Assembly: GCA_013696965.1 (NCBI GenBank)
Contig: JACCXN010000074.1
Location: forward strand, 1 to 64,000
Length of the DNA stretch: 64,000 nt
Reading direction: 5' to 3'
Source of the DNA: Bacteroidota bacterium
GTDB lineage: Bacteria; Bacteroidota; Bacteroidia; JACCXN01
Shown here piece by piece: positions 34,667 to 43,496 of the stretch. Below the pieces are notes generated by a model that saw only the letters and a list, made by a program, of their open reading frames with translations, did no database searches and was not told the DNA's origin. The stretch's first letter is position 1; the number at the start of each line of letters is the position of its first letter. Made by a program: the position numbers and the translations under genes.

Positions 34667-35992
34667 ATGTTTAATGCATTAAAACAAAACAAACAAGAGC
34701 TGTTGTTTATTTTCACAACTGCTCTTGTTTTTCGTTTTGCCTGGTTTCTAACTGTTTTTTTTATTAACCCCGATGGTTTTTATTTTTTTGATTCTCATGG
34801 CTATTTAGAATTAGGACAAAATATTTTGTCAAAAGCTGAATTTGGCAGATTTAGCGATGGCTATTTCTATAAAGAACATTTTAGAACTCCAGGTTACCCA
34901 CTATTAATAAGTTTTTTCCTTGCCCTTTTTAAGGATTTATTGCCATTGGTTCTTTTCCAGGTGCTTTGTGCTGCTTTAATTCCAGTATTGCTTTATCTGA
35001 TTACTATTAGACTTGAATTCTCGAGAAAAACAGCACTTATTGCCTCATTTTTAATGGTTATTGATTTTCCTTCAATCCTATTTGCAAGTACCATTCTATC
35101 CGAAACGTTTTTTGTTTTTGCATTCTTGCTCTCGGTTTGGTTAATTTTACTTGCTAGGAAAAAAAGCAGTTATACTTTCTTTGTTCTTAGCGCACTTACA
35201 ATTAGTTTTGCTATTCTTATACGGCCAATAGCCATATTCTTACCATTTGTGATTATCTTATTAATCAGGTTTGAAATAAATAAAAAAATAATAGTTAAAT
35301 ACTTCGTATTTCTTTCTCTTTCTTATTTGCTTGTGTTCTTTTGGATGTACAGAAACAACCATGTTTTTGGTTTTAAATTTATAAGCACGGTTTCAAATGT
35401 TAATTTATTGCATTTTAGGGCTGCTGAAGTATATGCAAAAAAACACACCATAAGCATTCAGCAAGCCAGGAAATACTTGGAAAAGCAAGTTGTTGAAGAG
35501 TATGAAGAAATAAAAACTGGTTATTACAGAGTTGATTTAAAAAATGGTTTTGCAATCAGCAATAAAATAGCCTGGCAGATTATTTCAGAAAACCCTTTGC
35601 TGTTTATTAAACAATCCATGCAAAATGGATTCTTACTACTTTTAAAACCCGCTAGAAGCTTTGTTGACTATCAGTTAGGATTCCATGTTCAAGCTTTGGG
35701 GACTGGTTATAAATCTGTTGTTGAAAAAACTTCAACTTTTGCCCTTATTGCTAGTGTTTTCCAGATTATTATTTTAATGGTTACATGGCTGGCTTTTCTT
35801 GCAGGAGTATTTATATTATTTAAAGAAAAGAACTTTTCTTTATTGATCCCACTTTTACTGATAATACTGTACTATATAGTAGCATCATCAGGTACCGAAG
35901 CAGATGCACGCTTAAGAATGCCATTGATGCCCTTTGTTTTTATTATAGCTGCCAAAGGATTTGATGGAGTAAAAAAATTCAAGTATAATTAA
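34667..35992 (+). CDS. GT39/ArnT-like membrane glycosyltransferase
   Basis: A 441-residue integral membrane protein with about ten hydrophobic segments. After the first helix comes D-S-H-G-Y-L-E-L-G-Q (near 43-52), the periplasmic loop with the acidic residue expected for a polyprenyl-phosphate-sugar-dependent transferase, then F-R-T-P-G-Y-P-L-L near 72-80. The end has A-D-A-R-L-R-M-P-L-M-P, the usual final loop. It probably transfers a sugar from a lipid carrier to protein, lipid or glycan outside the membrane. The start ATG is 78 bases after the S46 gene; a strong hairpin lies within codons 9-22, and no alternative Met retains the first helix. Confidence 0.85.
   Translation: MFNALKQNKQELLFIFTTALVFRFAWFLTVFFINPDGFYFFDSHGYLELGQNILSKAEFGRFSDGYFYKEHFRTPGYPLLISFFLALFKDLLPLVLFQVLCAALIPVLLYLITIRLEFSRKTALIASFLMVIDFPSILFASTILSETFFVFAFLLSVWLILLARKKSSYTFFVLSALTISFAILIRPIAIFLPFVIILLIRFEINKKIIVKYFVFLSLSYLLVFFWMYRNNHVFGFKFISTVSNVNLLHFRAAEVYAKKHTISIQQARKYLEKQVVEEYEEIKTGYYRVDLKNGFAISNKIAWQIISENPLLFIKQSMQNGFLLLLKPARSFVDYQLGFHVQALGTGYKSVVEKTSTFALIASVFQIIILMVTWLAFLAGVFILFKEKNFSLLIPLLLIILYYIVASSGTEADARLRMPLMPFVFIIAAKGFDGVKKFKYN
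34691..34732 (+). promoter_or_regulatory. intragenic stem-loop with terminator-like T tail, in the start of the glycosyltransferase gene
   Basis: AAACAAGAGCTGTTGT (34691-34706) and ACAACTGCTCTTGTTT (34715-34730) form a 16-base stem with one mismatch and an 8-base loop, followed by more T residues. It lies 100 bases after the S46 stop but inside codons 9-22 of the next gene. It could act as an attenuator between the two genes or as a structure limiting translation. Confidence 0.5.
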
Positions 35993-36262
35993 TTTTTTTA
36001 AAAAAAAAGTCATGCAGGTGCCAGTATTAAAGGAAAACAAAATATTTTTTTTTAAAAATTGGAAAATAAAACTACTCTAACCTTTTGTTAACAAACTTAG
36101 GACTACAGGATTTTTTTAAATAGCCCCAGATTTTTCAATCATTCTTGTAAACTATTTCCTTAGTATTTTAAAACTAAAGAGCTAAATATTCTTTCTGATT
36201 TAAATATTCTTTTATTCTAAAAAACAAAAGCACTTCTTCATTAAATATAAATCAGAACTTCC

Positions 36263-36270
36263 TATCTTTG
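36263..36270 (+). promoter_or_regulatory. -7 promoter element for the bshC-asnB operon
   Basis: TATCTTTG matches TAnnTTTG exactly and ends eight bases before the bshC ATG, so the transcript would have a leader of only a few bases. At the -33 distance the sequence is TTA rather than TTG. The rest of the 35993-36262 spacer shows no gene. Confidence 0.45.
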
Positions 36271-36278
36271 ACACCATA

Positions 36279-37919
36279 ATGGTAGCTAAAACAACAAAAA
36301 TAGACTTTGAAAAAACTGGCTTTTTTTCGAAAATTATAGTTGATTATCTTAACAAAGATGAAAAACTTGAGCCTTTTTTTAATTTTTATCCAGAACCATC
36401 TTCCTTTGAAAAGGCCCTGAAAAAGAAAAAATACAACTTTGACCGTACTATTTTGGCTGATGTTATTACCAAACAAAATGTAAATGCAGAAATAAATATC
36501 TCTCAAAGTTCACTAAAAAACATTGATTTACTTAAAAGCAGCAATACCTACACCATTACTACTGGGCACCAATTGTGTCTGTTCACAGGACCCTTATATT
36601 TCATTTATAAAATTATTACATGTATTAATTATGCAGGAGAGCTTAAAGAAAGATTTCCTGCATATGATTTTGTTCCTGTTTTTTGGCTGGCAAGTGAAGA
36701 TCATGATTTTGAAGAAGTAAATCATATTAATATATTCAATAAAAAAATTGTTTGGAACCCTGAACAGGCTGTAAAAGGAGCCGTAGGAAGAATTAATACT
36801 TCTTCACTTGGTAATGAAATAAATGAGCTCAAACAAATAATGGGAGAGGGTGAAAATGCATTAAAATTGAATGACTTATTTGATAAAGCTTTTCTTAAAC
36901 ACAACAACCTTTCAGATGCATTAAGGTATTTAGTAAATGAATTGTTTTCAAAATGGGGAATTGTTATTATTGATGGTAGTGACAAAAAATTGAAAGAAGC
37001 ATTTAAACCAATTATTAAAGATGATATTTTAAACAACACTGCATTTGGATTAATCAATAATACTATAAAAGAGTTGTCTAATGCAGGTTACAGGAAGGTA
37101 CAAATGCATCCAAGAGAAATAAATTTCTTCTATTTAAAGAATAATTTAAGAGAAAGAATTGAGAAAGCAGAAGATGGAACGTATAAAGTGCATGATACAG
37201 AATTAATTTTTTCAGAATCTGAACTTATAAATGAAATTGATAACTATCCCGAAAGATTTAGCCCTAATGTTTCTTTAAGACCATTGTTTGAAGAATTTGT
37301 TTTGCCTGGAATAGCTTACGTTGGAGGAGGAGGAGAGCTGGCATATTGGCTGGAACTTAAAAGTGTTTTTGATTATTACAAAACAGATTTTCCTGCATTG
37401 ATTCTAAGAAATTCAGCGCTATGGATTGATGCTAATTCGGCTGATAGATTGAAAAAATTAAATTTAACTGCCAAAGACCTGTTTGAAAATTCTGTTACGC
37501 TAATAAACAAGCTTGTTGCAGAGCAATCCGATTTTGAACTATCCCTTGAGGATGAAATGAATGAACTTAAAACTATTTATAATAGAATTTCAACTAAGGC
37601 TCTTTCCATTGATGTAACCCTAAAAGCTAGTGTTGAAGCGGATCTACAAAAAAACCTTCAGTCTTTAAAACATTTAGAGAATAAATTGTTAAAAGCTGAA
37701 AAACAAAAGCAAGAAATCACAGTAAGTCAGGTTACAAAACTAAAAGAGAAATTATTTCCAGGCAACGGGCTGCAGGAAAGACATGAAAACTTTATTCCAT
37801 ATTACCTTAAACATGGGGATAATTATTTAGATATTTTGAAAGAACAATTTAAACCCTTCTCCGAGAGTTTTTTAATTATAGAAGAAAATATATACCAGAG
37901 GCAGGAAAAGCAATCTTAA
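36279..37919 (+). CDS. bshC: bacillithiol biosynthesis cysteine-adding enzyme
   Basis: A 546-residue BshC-family protein, the putative last enzyme of bacillithiol synthesis, which joins cysteine to glucosaminyl-malate. Recognisable features are T-I-T-T-G-H-Q-L-C-L-F-T-G-P near 91-104, P-V-F-W-L-A-S-E-D-H-D-F-E-E-V near 131-145, S-L-R-P-L-F-E-E near 332-339, and Y-V-G-G-G-G-E-L-A-Y-W near 350-360, followed by a C-terminal coiled coil. Length is standard. It is the first gene of a tight operon: asnB starts four bases after its stop. bshA is at the right end of the window; a BshB deacetylase is not in the window. Confidence 0.93.
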   Translation: MVAKTTKIDFEKTGFFSKIIVDYLNKDEKLEPFFNFYPEPSSFEKALKKKKYNFDRTILADVITKQNVNAEINISQSSLKNIDLLKSSNTYTITTGHQLCLFTGPLYFIYKIITCINYAGELKERFPAYDFVPVFWLASEDHDFEEVNHINIFNKKIVWNPEQAVKGAVGRINTSSLGNEINELKQIMGEGENALKLNDLFDKAFLKHNNLSDALRYLVNELFSKWGIVIIDGSDKKLKEAFKPIIKDDILNNTAFGLINNTIKELSNAGYRKVQMHPREINFFYLKNNLRERIEKAEDGTYKVHDTELIFSESELINEIDNYPERFSPNVSLRPLFEEFVLPGIAYVGGGGELAYWLELKSVFDYYKTDFPALILRNSALWIDANSADRLKKLNLTAKDLFENSVTLINKLVAEQSDFELSLEDEMNELKTIYNRISTKALSIDVTLKASVEADLQKNLQSLKHLENKLLKAEKQKQEITVSQVTKLKEKLFPGNGLQERHENFIPYYLKHGDNYLDILKEQFKPFSESFLIIEENIYQRQEKQS

Positions 37920-37922
37920 AAT

Positions 37923-39821
37923 ATGTGTGGAATTAATGGAATATACAGCCATAATGGGGCCACGGAATGTTTTCCCATCCTAAATAAAATGAATGATACT
38001 CTTTCTCATCGGGGTCCTGATGATAATGGTGTTTTTACAGAAGGCCCGGTAGCTTTAGGTCATTGCAGGCTTTCTATCATTGACTTATCCAGCGCAGGAC
38101 ATCAACCTATGAGTTATGCCAACAAAAGATTTACAGTTGTTTTTAATGGTGAAATTTACAACTACAAGGAGTTACGTGAAGAATTAAGAAAAACTGATAA
38201 TTCTTATTTGGCTGAAACATTTACAACAAATACAGATACAGAAGTTTTGCTTGCTGCATTTAAAAGGTGGGGAAAAAATTGCGTCAATAAATTTAACGGT
38301 ATGTTCGCTTTTTCACTATGGGATTCTCATGAAAAAGAATTGTTCATTGCCCGCGATAGGCTTGGTATTAAGCCCCTTTATTATTTTAAAGATGAAAAAA
38401 AATTAATTTTCTCCTCAGAAATACGTCCCTTATTAAATACCGGTTTAATTCCTTTAAAATTAAACCGCTCAGGACTTATTGACTATTTGCGGTATCAGAC
38501 TGTTCATGCTCCTTTTACAATAGTTGAAAATATTTTTATGCTTCTTCCCGGTCATCACATTACCATAAATGAAGAGGATTTCAGCATAAAAAAATATTGG
38601 GATATAGTTGAGGAGGCACTTGAAGAGAAAATTCCTTTTAGTTATGAGGATGTTTGTAAAAAAACAAAGCAATTGTTATTTGAATCAGTTGAAAGGCGCT
38701 TAGTTGCCGATGTTCCTTTTGGTGCCTTTTTATCTGGTGGAATTGATTCCAGTGCTGTTGTTGGTATTATGACTGAAGTTTCAGAACAAAAAGTAAATAC
38801 ATTCAACGTTTCTTTTGATGAACAGGAGTTTAGTGAAGCTAAATATGCTGCTTTGATTGCAAAAAAATTTAAAACAAACCATCATGAAATAAAACTTAGC
38901 CCTTCTGATTTTTTAAAAAATCTTCCTTTGGCACTTTCTTCTCTTGATCACCCAAGTGGTGATGGTCCTAATACATGGATTGTTTCTAAAGTAACGAAAG
39001 AGGCAGGAATTACAATGGCACTTTCAGGACTTGGTGGGGATGAATTATTCGCTGGATATGATATTTTTAAACAAATGTATAAGTTACGTGAAAACAGGTG
39101 GTTGTTAAGCTTTCCTATGTTTTCAAGGACTCTTGCCGGATTCGCCCTGAAATCAATTAAACCTGGAGTTGCATCGGATAAAACAGCAGAAATATTAAAA
39201 CAGGATTATTTTGATATTTCAACAGTTTACCCTCTTTACAGGCAGGTTTTATTGGATAAACAGATTTATAAACTACTTAAAGGTTCCTCCTTACCGCCTA
39301 ATAAAGTTGCAGAAATGTTAAAATCAACTGTTGAATTTGAATCTGAAGGTTTTGCCTTGCCTTCAATGGGTCGAATTTCTGTAGCTGAGATCTATACTTA
39401 TATGCAAAATGTACTTTTACGTGATGCTGATCAAATGAGCATGGCACATGCCCTTGAAGTTAGGGTGCCTTTTTTGGATTATAACTTGGTGAAATTTGTT
39501 TTAGCTGTTCCGGATGAATATAAATATCCCCATACACCTAAAAAATTATTAACTGATTCACTCAATGGTCTGCTTCCTTCCGATATTGTTAACAGGCCAA
39601 AAATGGGCTTTACCTTTCCCTGGAAACATTGGATGAAAAACGAATTGAGGGAATTTTGTGAATCAAAGCTTAAAAGCTTATCTTCTCGTGATGGAATCAA
39701 TCCTAAGGAAGTCAACTTCTTGTGGCAGCAATTTTTGAAAGATAACCCACGAATTACATGGTCACGGATTTGGTACCTTGTGGTATTGGAAAACTGGCTA
39801 ATTGAAAATAAGATTACCTAA
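37923..39821 (+). CDS. asnB: glutamine-hydrolysing asparagine synthase (AsnB type)
   Basis: A 632-residue two-domain enzyme. The mature N-terminus is M-C-G-I-N-G-I, with Cys2 the glutaminase nucleophile; L-S-H-R-G-P-D-D-N-G follows near 26. The synthetase domain has the pyrophosphate loop S-G-G-I-D-S-S near 270 and S-G-L-G-G-D-E-L-F-A-G-Y near 370. It makes asparagine, or in polysaccharide loci amidates a sugar acid. It begins three bases after bshC and abuts a GT4 gene (zero gap), so a role in glycan modification is plausible, and it is cotranscribed with bacillithiol synthesis. Confidence 0.9.
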   Translation: MCGINGIYSHNGATECFPILNKMNDTLSHRGPDDNGVFTEGPVALGHCRLSIIDLSSAGHQPMSYANKRFTVVFNGEIYNYKELREELRKTDNSYLAETFTTNTDTEVLLAAFKRWGKNCVNKFNGMFAFSLWDSHEKELFIARDRLGIKPLYYFKDEKKLIFSSEIRPLLNTGLIPLKLNRSGLIDYLRYQTVHAPFTIVENIFMLLPGHHITINEEDFSIKKYWDIVEEALEEKIPFSYEDVCKKTKQLLFESVERRLVADVPFGAFLSGGIDSSAVVGIMTEVSEQKVNTFNVSFDEQEFSEAKYAALIAKKFKTNHHEIKLSPSDFLKNLPLALSSLDHPSGDGPNTWIVSKVTKEAGITMALSGLGGDELFAGYDIFKQMYKLRENRWLLSFPMFSRTLAGFALKSIKPGVASDKTAEILKQDYFDISTVYPLYRQVLLDKQIYKLLKGSSLPPNKVAEMLKSTVEFESEGFALPSMGRISVAEIYTYMQNVLLRDADQMSMAHALEVRVPFLDYNLVKFVLAVPDEYKYPHTPKKLLTDSLNGLLPSDIVNRPKMGFTFPWKHWMKNELREFCESKLKSLSSRDGINPKEVNFLWQQFLKDNPRITWSRIWYLVVLENWLIENKIT

Positions 39822-40997
39822 ATGGATAAAAAGAAAAGAATTCTTGTGTTTATTGATTGGTTCCTTCCGGGGTATAAAGCAGGGGGACCTGTACAATCGT
39901 GTAACAATCTTATTGAGCAGTTAAAGGACGAATATGATTTCTCAATAATTACAAGAGATACAGATTATTGTGAGCAAACTCCTTACCCCAAGATTAAATC
40001 AAATGAATGGATAATAAATCATCAGGGAACCAGAGTTTATTATATTTCAAGTGATAAACTCTATCGTAAAACAATCAGGCAATTAATAAAATCGGAAGAT
40101 TTTGATTTGGTTTACCTAAATGGTATTTATTCCTTGTATTTTACACTAATTCCTTTGTTTTATCTTAAACGTGTTTTTTCTTTACGGCTTGCATTTAAAA
40201 CTTCCGAAAAAAAAATTATAGTTGCAGCCAGGGGGATGCTTTCTCAAGGGGCTGTTTCAATTAAAAGGAATAAAAAAATGCTTTTTATTAAATCATCAAG
40301 GATAATTGGATTGTTTAGTAATGTGATTTTTCATGCCACAAACACAGAGGAAGCAAGGGATATTACTTTGCATTTTGGAGCAAATTCAAAAATTTTTATA
40401 GCTCCGAATTTGCCAAAGAAATTTACCTCAAATACCCATACATTAAGAATAAAAGAAAACAGCTTGGTTAAAATTGTAAATATTGCAAGAATAGCTCCTG
40501 AAAAGGGATTGCTGACTGCGCTTTTGGCCCTGGAAAATGTAAATGCAAGAGTTGATTTGGATATTTATGGACCATTGTATGATGAAAATTATTGGCAACA
40601 GTGTAAATTACAGATTAAGAAACTGCCCAAAAATATTTCCGTAAATTACAAAGGAAGTATACCAGGTAATGAAATTGATGGTGTTTTAAGGAAATGTCAT
40701 TTTATGCTAATGGCAACAATGGGAGAAAACTACGGCCATGTTATAATTGAATCTTTATCAGCAGGCTGTCCCGTTATTATTTCAAATAAAACACCATGGA
40801 AAAATTTAACTGAAAATCTTGCCGGCTGGGAAATTAGTTTAAATGAACTTGAAACATTTTCAAAAGTTATTGAAAAATGTGCACAAATGGATCAGCTTGA
40901 TTACAATAAATGGTCAAAGGGAGCTTATTTATATGCAGAAAAATTCATTAACAATGCTGAAATTTTGGAACAGAATCGTGAATTATTCCGATTTTAA
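39822..40997 (+). CDS. GT4-family glycosyltransferase
   Basis: A 391-residue GT-B-fold transferase. The N-terminal acceptor domain has F-L-P-G-Y-K-A-G-G-P-V-Q-S-C-N near 13-27; the C-terminal donor domain has I-A-R-I-A-P-E-K-G-L near 226-235, and the E-x7-E motif as G-E-N-Y-G-H-V-I-I-E-S-L near 308-319. GT4 enzymes use nucleotide sugars with retention of configuration. Its ATG directly follows the asnB TAA. It most likely adds a sugar to a surface glycan made with the WcaF-like and GT2 products encoded further on; the exact sugar is unknown. Confidence 0.88.
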   Translation: MDKKKRILVFIDWFLPGYKAGGPVQSCNNLIEQLKDEYDFSIITRDTDYCEQTPYPKIKSNEWIINHQGTRVYYISSDKLYRKTIRQLIKSEDFDLVYLNGIYSLYFTLIPLFYLKRVFSLRLAFKTSEKKIIVAARGMLSQGAVSIKRNKKMLFIKSSRIIGLFSNVIFHATNTEEARDITLHFGANSKIFIAPNLPKKFTSNTHTLRIKENSLVKIVNIARIAPEKGLLTALLALENVNARVDLDIYGPLYDENYWQQCKLQIKKLPKNISVNYKGSIPGNEIDGVLRKCHFMLMATMGENYGHVIIESLSAGCPVIISNKTPWKNLTENLAGWEISLNELETFSKVIEKCAQMDQLDYNKWSKGAYLYAEKFINNAEILEQNRELFRF

Positions 40998-41126
40998 TCT
41001 TTTAACTAACTTGAAAATTTAAGGAATTATATTTCCACAATTGCTTGTTCCAAATAAATCGAAAAAAAAAAGATACCGTCTCTTCAAATTAATCCTGCAA
41101 ACTAAGTACTCTGCTTTTTTATTAAA

Positions 41127-41957
41127 TTAATATTTTTGTTTAATATAAACAGAAGTGCCATTATTTCGGTATTCTAATTCATATTTTTCAGATAAGGATT
41201 TAAATAAGCTGGTTAAGGAGTTAAAACCAAAAGTTCTTGGGTCAAAACTTGAATCCAATCTTCTTAAGGCTTCACCAATTGCACCCAAATAAGCAGATTC
41301 ATCATCTTGCTTCACCATATCAAAAGCGGAATTTATCATTCGAATTTCAAGTGGTTGTTTAGTAATTTTACTTTTAATGGAATTTTTTTCAGATTCTAAA
41401 TTTATATCCGTATTTATTTTTTCGAAATTATCGAGCCCATGCTGTTCATTAATATTCTCTGGAATAGTTAAACTAATATTTTTTCTGGAATTTATTTTCT
41501 TTTTAATAGCAGCAACAGTCTCATCAGGTGTTAAATTTTCAGTAAAAATAAATAGTTCGCAAGCCTTAACAAAGGCATCCGGGGTCTTAGCTTGCCCAAT
41601 TCCCATTACAAATACTCCTTCTTCTCTTATCCTGTTGGCAAGTCCGGTGTAATCGCTATCACTTGATATCAAACAAAATGCATTTACTAGTTTACCGTGC
41701 AGTATATCCATTGCATCTATTATCATTGCGCTGTCGGTGGAGTTTTTGCCTTTGGAATAGGAAAATTTCTGCATAGGTCTAATTGCAAAACTATTGAGTT
41801 GTGTCTTCCAACCATTCATGCTCGGGGAAGTCCAGTCACCATAAATTCTGCGAATGGTAACTTTACCGTATCTTCCTGTTTCTGTTAATATGTCTTTTAA
41901 TAAATTGGGCTGTGCATTGTCTCCGTCTATGAGCAAGGCTATTTTTAATTCGTTCAT
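41127..41957 (-). CDS. NYN-domain protein with C-terminal OST-HTH/LOTUS-like domain
   Basis: About 276 residues. The NYN (PIN-like) ribonuclease domain occupies about 1-150, with Asp residues in L-L-I-D-G-D-N, S-T-D-S-A-M-I-I-D-A and I-S-S-D-S-D-Y-T, the expected metal site. A polar linker leads to a C-terminal domain (about 200-276) with A-Y-L-G-A-I-G-E-A-L-R-R-L-D and L-T-S-L-F-K-S-L, typical of OST-HTH/LOTUS RNA-binding domains. It probably cleaves or handles RNA. The start is the ATG at 41957; a TTG eight codons earlier is less likely. It sits on the opposite strand inside the polysaccharide genes and is probably unrelated to them. Confidence 0.85.
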   Translation of the reverse strand: MNELKIALLIDGDNAQPNLLKDILTETGRYGKVTIRRIYGDWTSPSMNGWKTQLNSFAIRPMQKFSYSKGKNSTDSAMIIDAMDILHGKLVNAFCLISSDSDYTGLANRIREEGVFVMGIGQAKTPDAFVKACELFIFTENLTPDETVAAIKKKINSRKNISLTIPENINEQHGLDNFEKINTDINLESEKNSIKSKITKQPLEIRMINSAFDMVKQDDESAYLGAIGEALRRLDSSFDPRTFGFNSLTSLFKSLSEKYELEYRNNGTSVYIKQKY

Positions 41958-42112
41958 TATTTTATTTATATTTCTAATCAAACTACATAAACATTTAAAT
42001 TTACAAATAATTTCAGGAAAAATTAGTTATTTTACAGGAAATAAGTCTGAATACAGCCCAGTTTTTTTTAGGCTGACTTTATTTTTAATTTTGATTGAAA
42101 CTTATTTATTTA

Positions 42113-42670
42113 ATGGTATATAAAACTGATCTGTCTTCTTTTAACAATAAGTGGTTTAAAACTGGTGCTTCAAAACCTAAAAGAATTTTGTGGTATTATG
42201 TAAACCTGATTTTCTTTCTTTCTCCGATTTTCCCATCCTATAAATTAAAAGTCAGATTACTTAGGATGTTTGGGGCAACAATTGGTGATGGAGTATTAAT
42301 TAAGCCATCTGTGAATATTAAATACCCCTGGAAATTAATTATATATAATAATGTCTGGATCGGTGAAAATGCATGGATTGATAATCTAGCATTAGTTACC
42401 ATTGGAAATAATGTTTGCATTTCACAGGGAGCGATGCTTTTATGCGGAAATCATAATTATAAAAAATCTACTTTTGATTTGTTAACAGGTGCAATTACAA
42501 TTGAAGAGGGGGCCTGGATTGGGGCAAAAGCAATTGTTTCTCCTGGAGTTAAATGCTTTTCCCATTCAATTCTAACTGTTGGCTCAGTTGCAGTAAAAAA
42601 TTTAGAGCCTTTTTCCATTTACCAGGGAAATCCAGCAGTAAAGGTAAGAGACAGGGTTCTTATAAGCTAA
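42113..42670 (+). CDS. WcaF-like hexapeptide-repeat acetyltransferase
   Basis: About 185 residues. A short N-terminal region with W-F-K-T-G-A-S-K-P-K-R and a hydrophobic stretch (W-Y-Y-V-N-L-I-F-F-L) precedes left-handed beta-helix repeats (for example I-G-D-G-V-L-I, I-G-E-N-A-W-I, I-G-N-N-V-C-I, I-G-A-K-A-I-V) and the closing G-N-P-A-V-K-V-R. The His of the acetyl-CoA site is probably in L-C-G-N-H-N-Y. This is the colanic-acid WcaF-type arrangement: an O-acetyltransferase acting on an exopolysaccharide unit. The ATG at 42113 is preferred over an upstream TTG. It is seven bases before the GT2 gene. Confidence 0.87.
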   Translation: MVYKTDLSSFNNKWFKTGASKPKRILWYYVNLIFFLSPIFPSYKLKVRLLRMFGATIGDGVLIKPSVNIKYPWKLIIYNNVWIGENAWIDNLALVTIGNNVCISQGAMLLCGNHNYKKSTFDLLTGAITIEEGAWIGAKAIVSPGVKCFSHSILTVGSVAVKNLEPFSIYQGNPAVKVRDRVLIS

Positions 42671-42676
42671 AACAGA

Positions 42677-43426
42677 ATGAAAATTTCCATTATTACCATT
42701 TGCTTTAACAGTGCTGATACAATTGAGGATACGATTAAATCTGTACTTTCACAAAACTATCCCAATATAGAATATATCATTGTTGATGGAGAGTCAACGG
42801 ATAATACCAAGGTAATTATAGAAAAATACAGGGATAAAATAAACACATTTATTTCTGAAAAAGATAATGGAATTTATTCAGCAATGAACAAAGGAGTTAA
42901 ATTAGCTACTGGTCATATTGTTGGAATTTTAAATTCAGATGATTTATACTCCGATCCAAATGTAATTACCAATGTTGTTAATAAATTCTTAAATCCAAGT
43001 GTGGAAGGTATTTACGGAGATTTGGTATACGTTTCCAGAACCAATACCGATAAGGTTTCACGTGTTTGGAAAGCAGGAGAATACAAGGAAGGAATGTTTT
43101 TAAAAGGATGGATGCCCCCTCATCCTTCATTTTTTGTTAAAAGAAACATTTATGAAAAGTTTGGGATGTTCAATACCCAATTAACTTCTGCTGCAGATTA
43201 CGAATTAATGCTTCGTTTTATTCACAAAGAAAAAACCAAAATTGCTTACCTGCCTGAAGTTCTAGTAAAAATGAGAGATGGTGGAAAAAGTAACATCTCA
43301 ATCTTCAACCGGATAAAAGCAAATAGGGAAGATTTGCTGGCATGGAAAATTAATGGTCTTAAGCCAGGACCTTTTACACTGATTTTAAAACCATTTTCTA
43401 AAATAGGACAATTTTTAAAAAGATAA
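42677..43426 (+). CDS. GT2-family glycosyltransferase (WcaE/WcaA-like)
   Basis: A 249-residue GT-A-fold transferase: I-S-I-I-T-I-C-F-N-S-A-D-T-I near 3-16, I-V-D-G-E-S-T-D-N-T near 35-44, K-D-N-G-I-Y-S-A-M-N-K-G near 62-73 and L-N-S-D-D-L-Y near 87-93, which carries the metal-binding D-D pair. W-M-P-P-H-P-S-F-F-V-K near 144-154 and S-A-A-D-Y-E-L-M-L-R-F near 170-180 complete the group. It adds a sugar to a lipid-linked glycan. It shares an operon with the WcaF-like gene and is ended by the hairpin at 43441-43482. Confidence 0.9.
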   Translation: MKISIITICFNSADTIEDTIKSVLSQNYPNIEYIIVDGESTDNTKVIIEKYRDKINTFISEKDNGIYSAMNKGVKLATGHIVGILNSDDLYSDPNVITNVVNKFLNPSVEGIYGDLVYVSRTNTDKVSRVWKAGEYKEGMFLKGWMPPHPSFFVKRNIYEKFGMFNTQLTSAADYELMLRFIHKEKTKIAYLPEVLVKMRDGGKSNISIFNRIKANREDLLAWKINGLKPGPFTLILKPFSKIGQFLKR

Positions 43427-43440
43427 ATTCAAACTTATTT

Positions 43441-43482
43441 CCAACAAAAAAGGCTGCAAATAATGGCAGCCTTTTTTGTTGG
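43441..43482. terminator. bidirectional rho-independent terminator, 17-bp perfect stem
   Basis: CCAACAAAAAAGGCTGC (43441-43457) and GCAGCCTTTTTTGTTGG (43466-43482) pair perfectly around the loop AAATAATG. It lies between the convergent GT2 gene (ends 43426) and DUF6089-like gene (ends 43497) and serves both. Confidence 0.9.
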
Positions 43483-43496
43483 GTCTATTTAAAATT

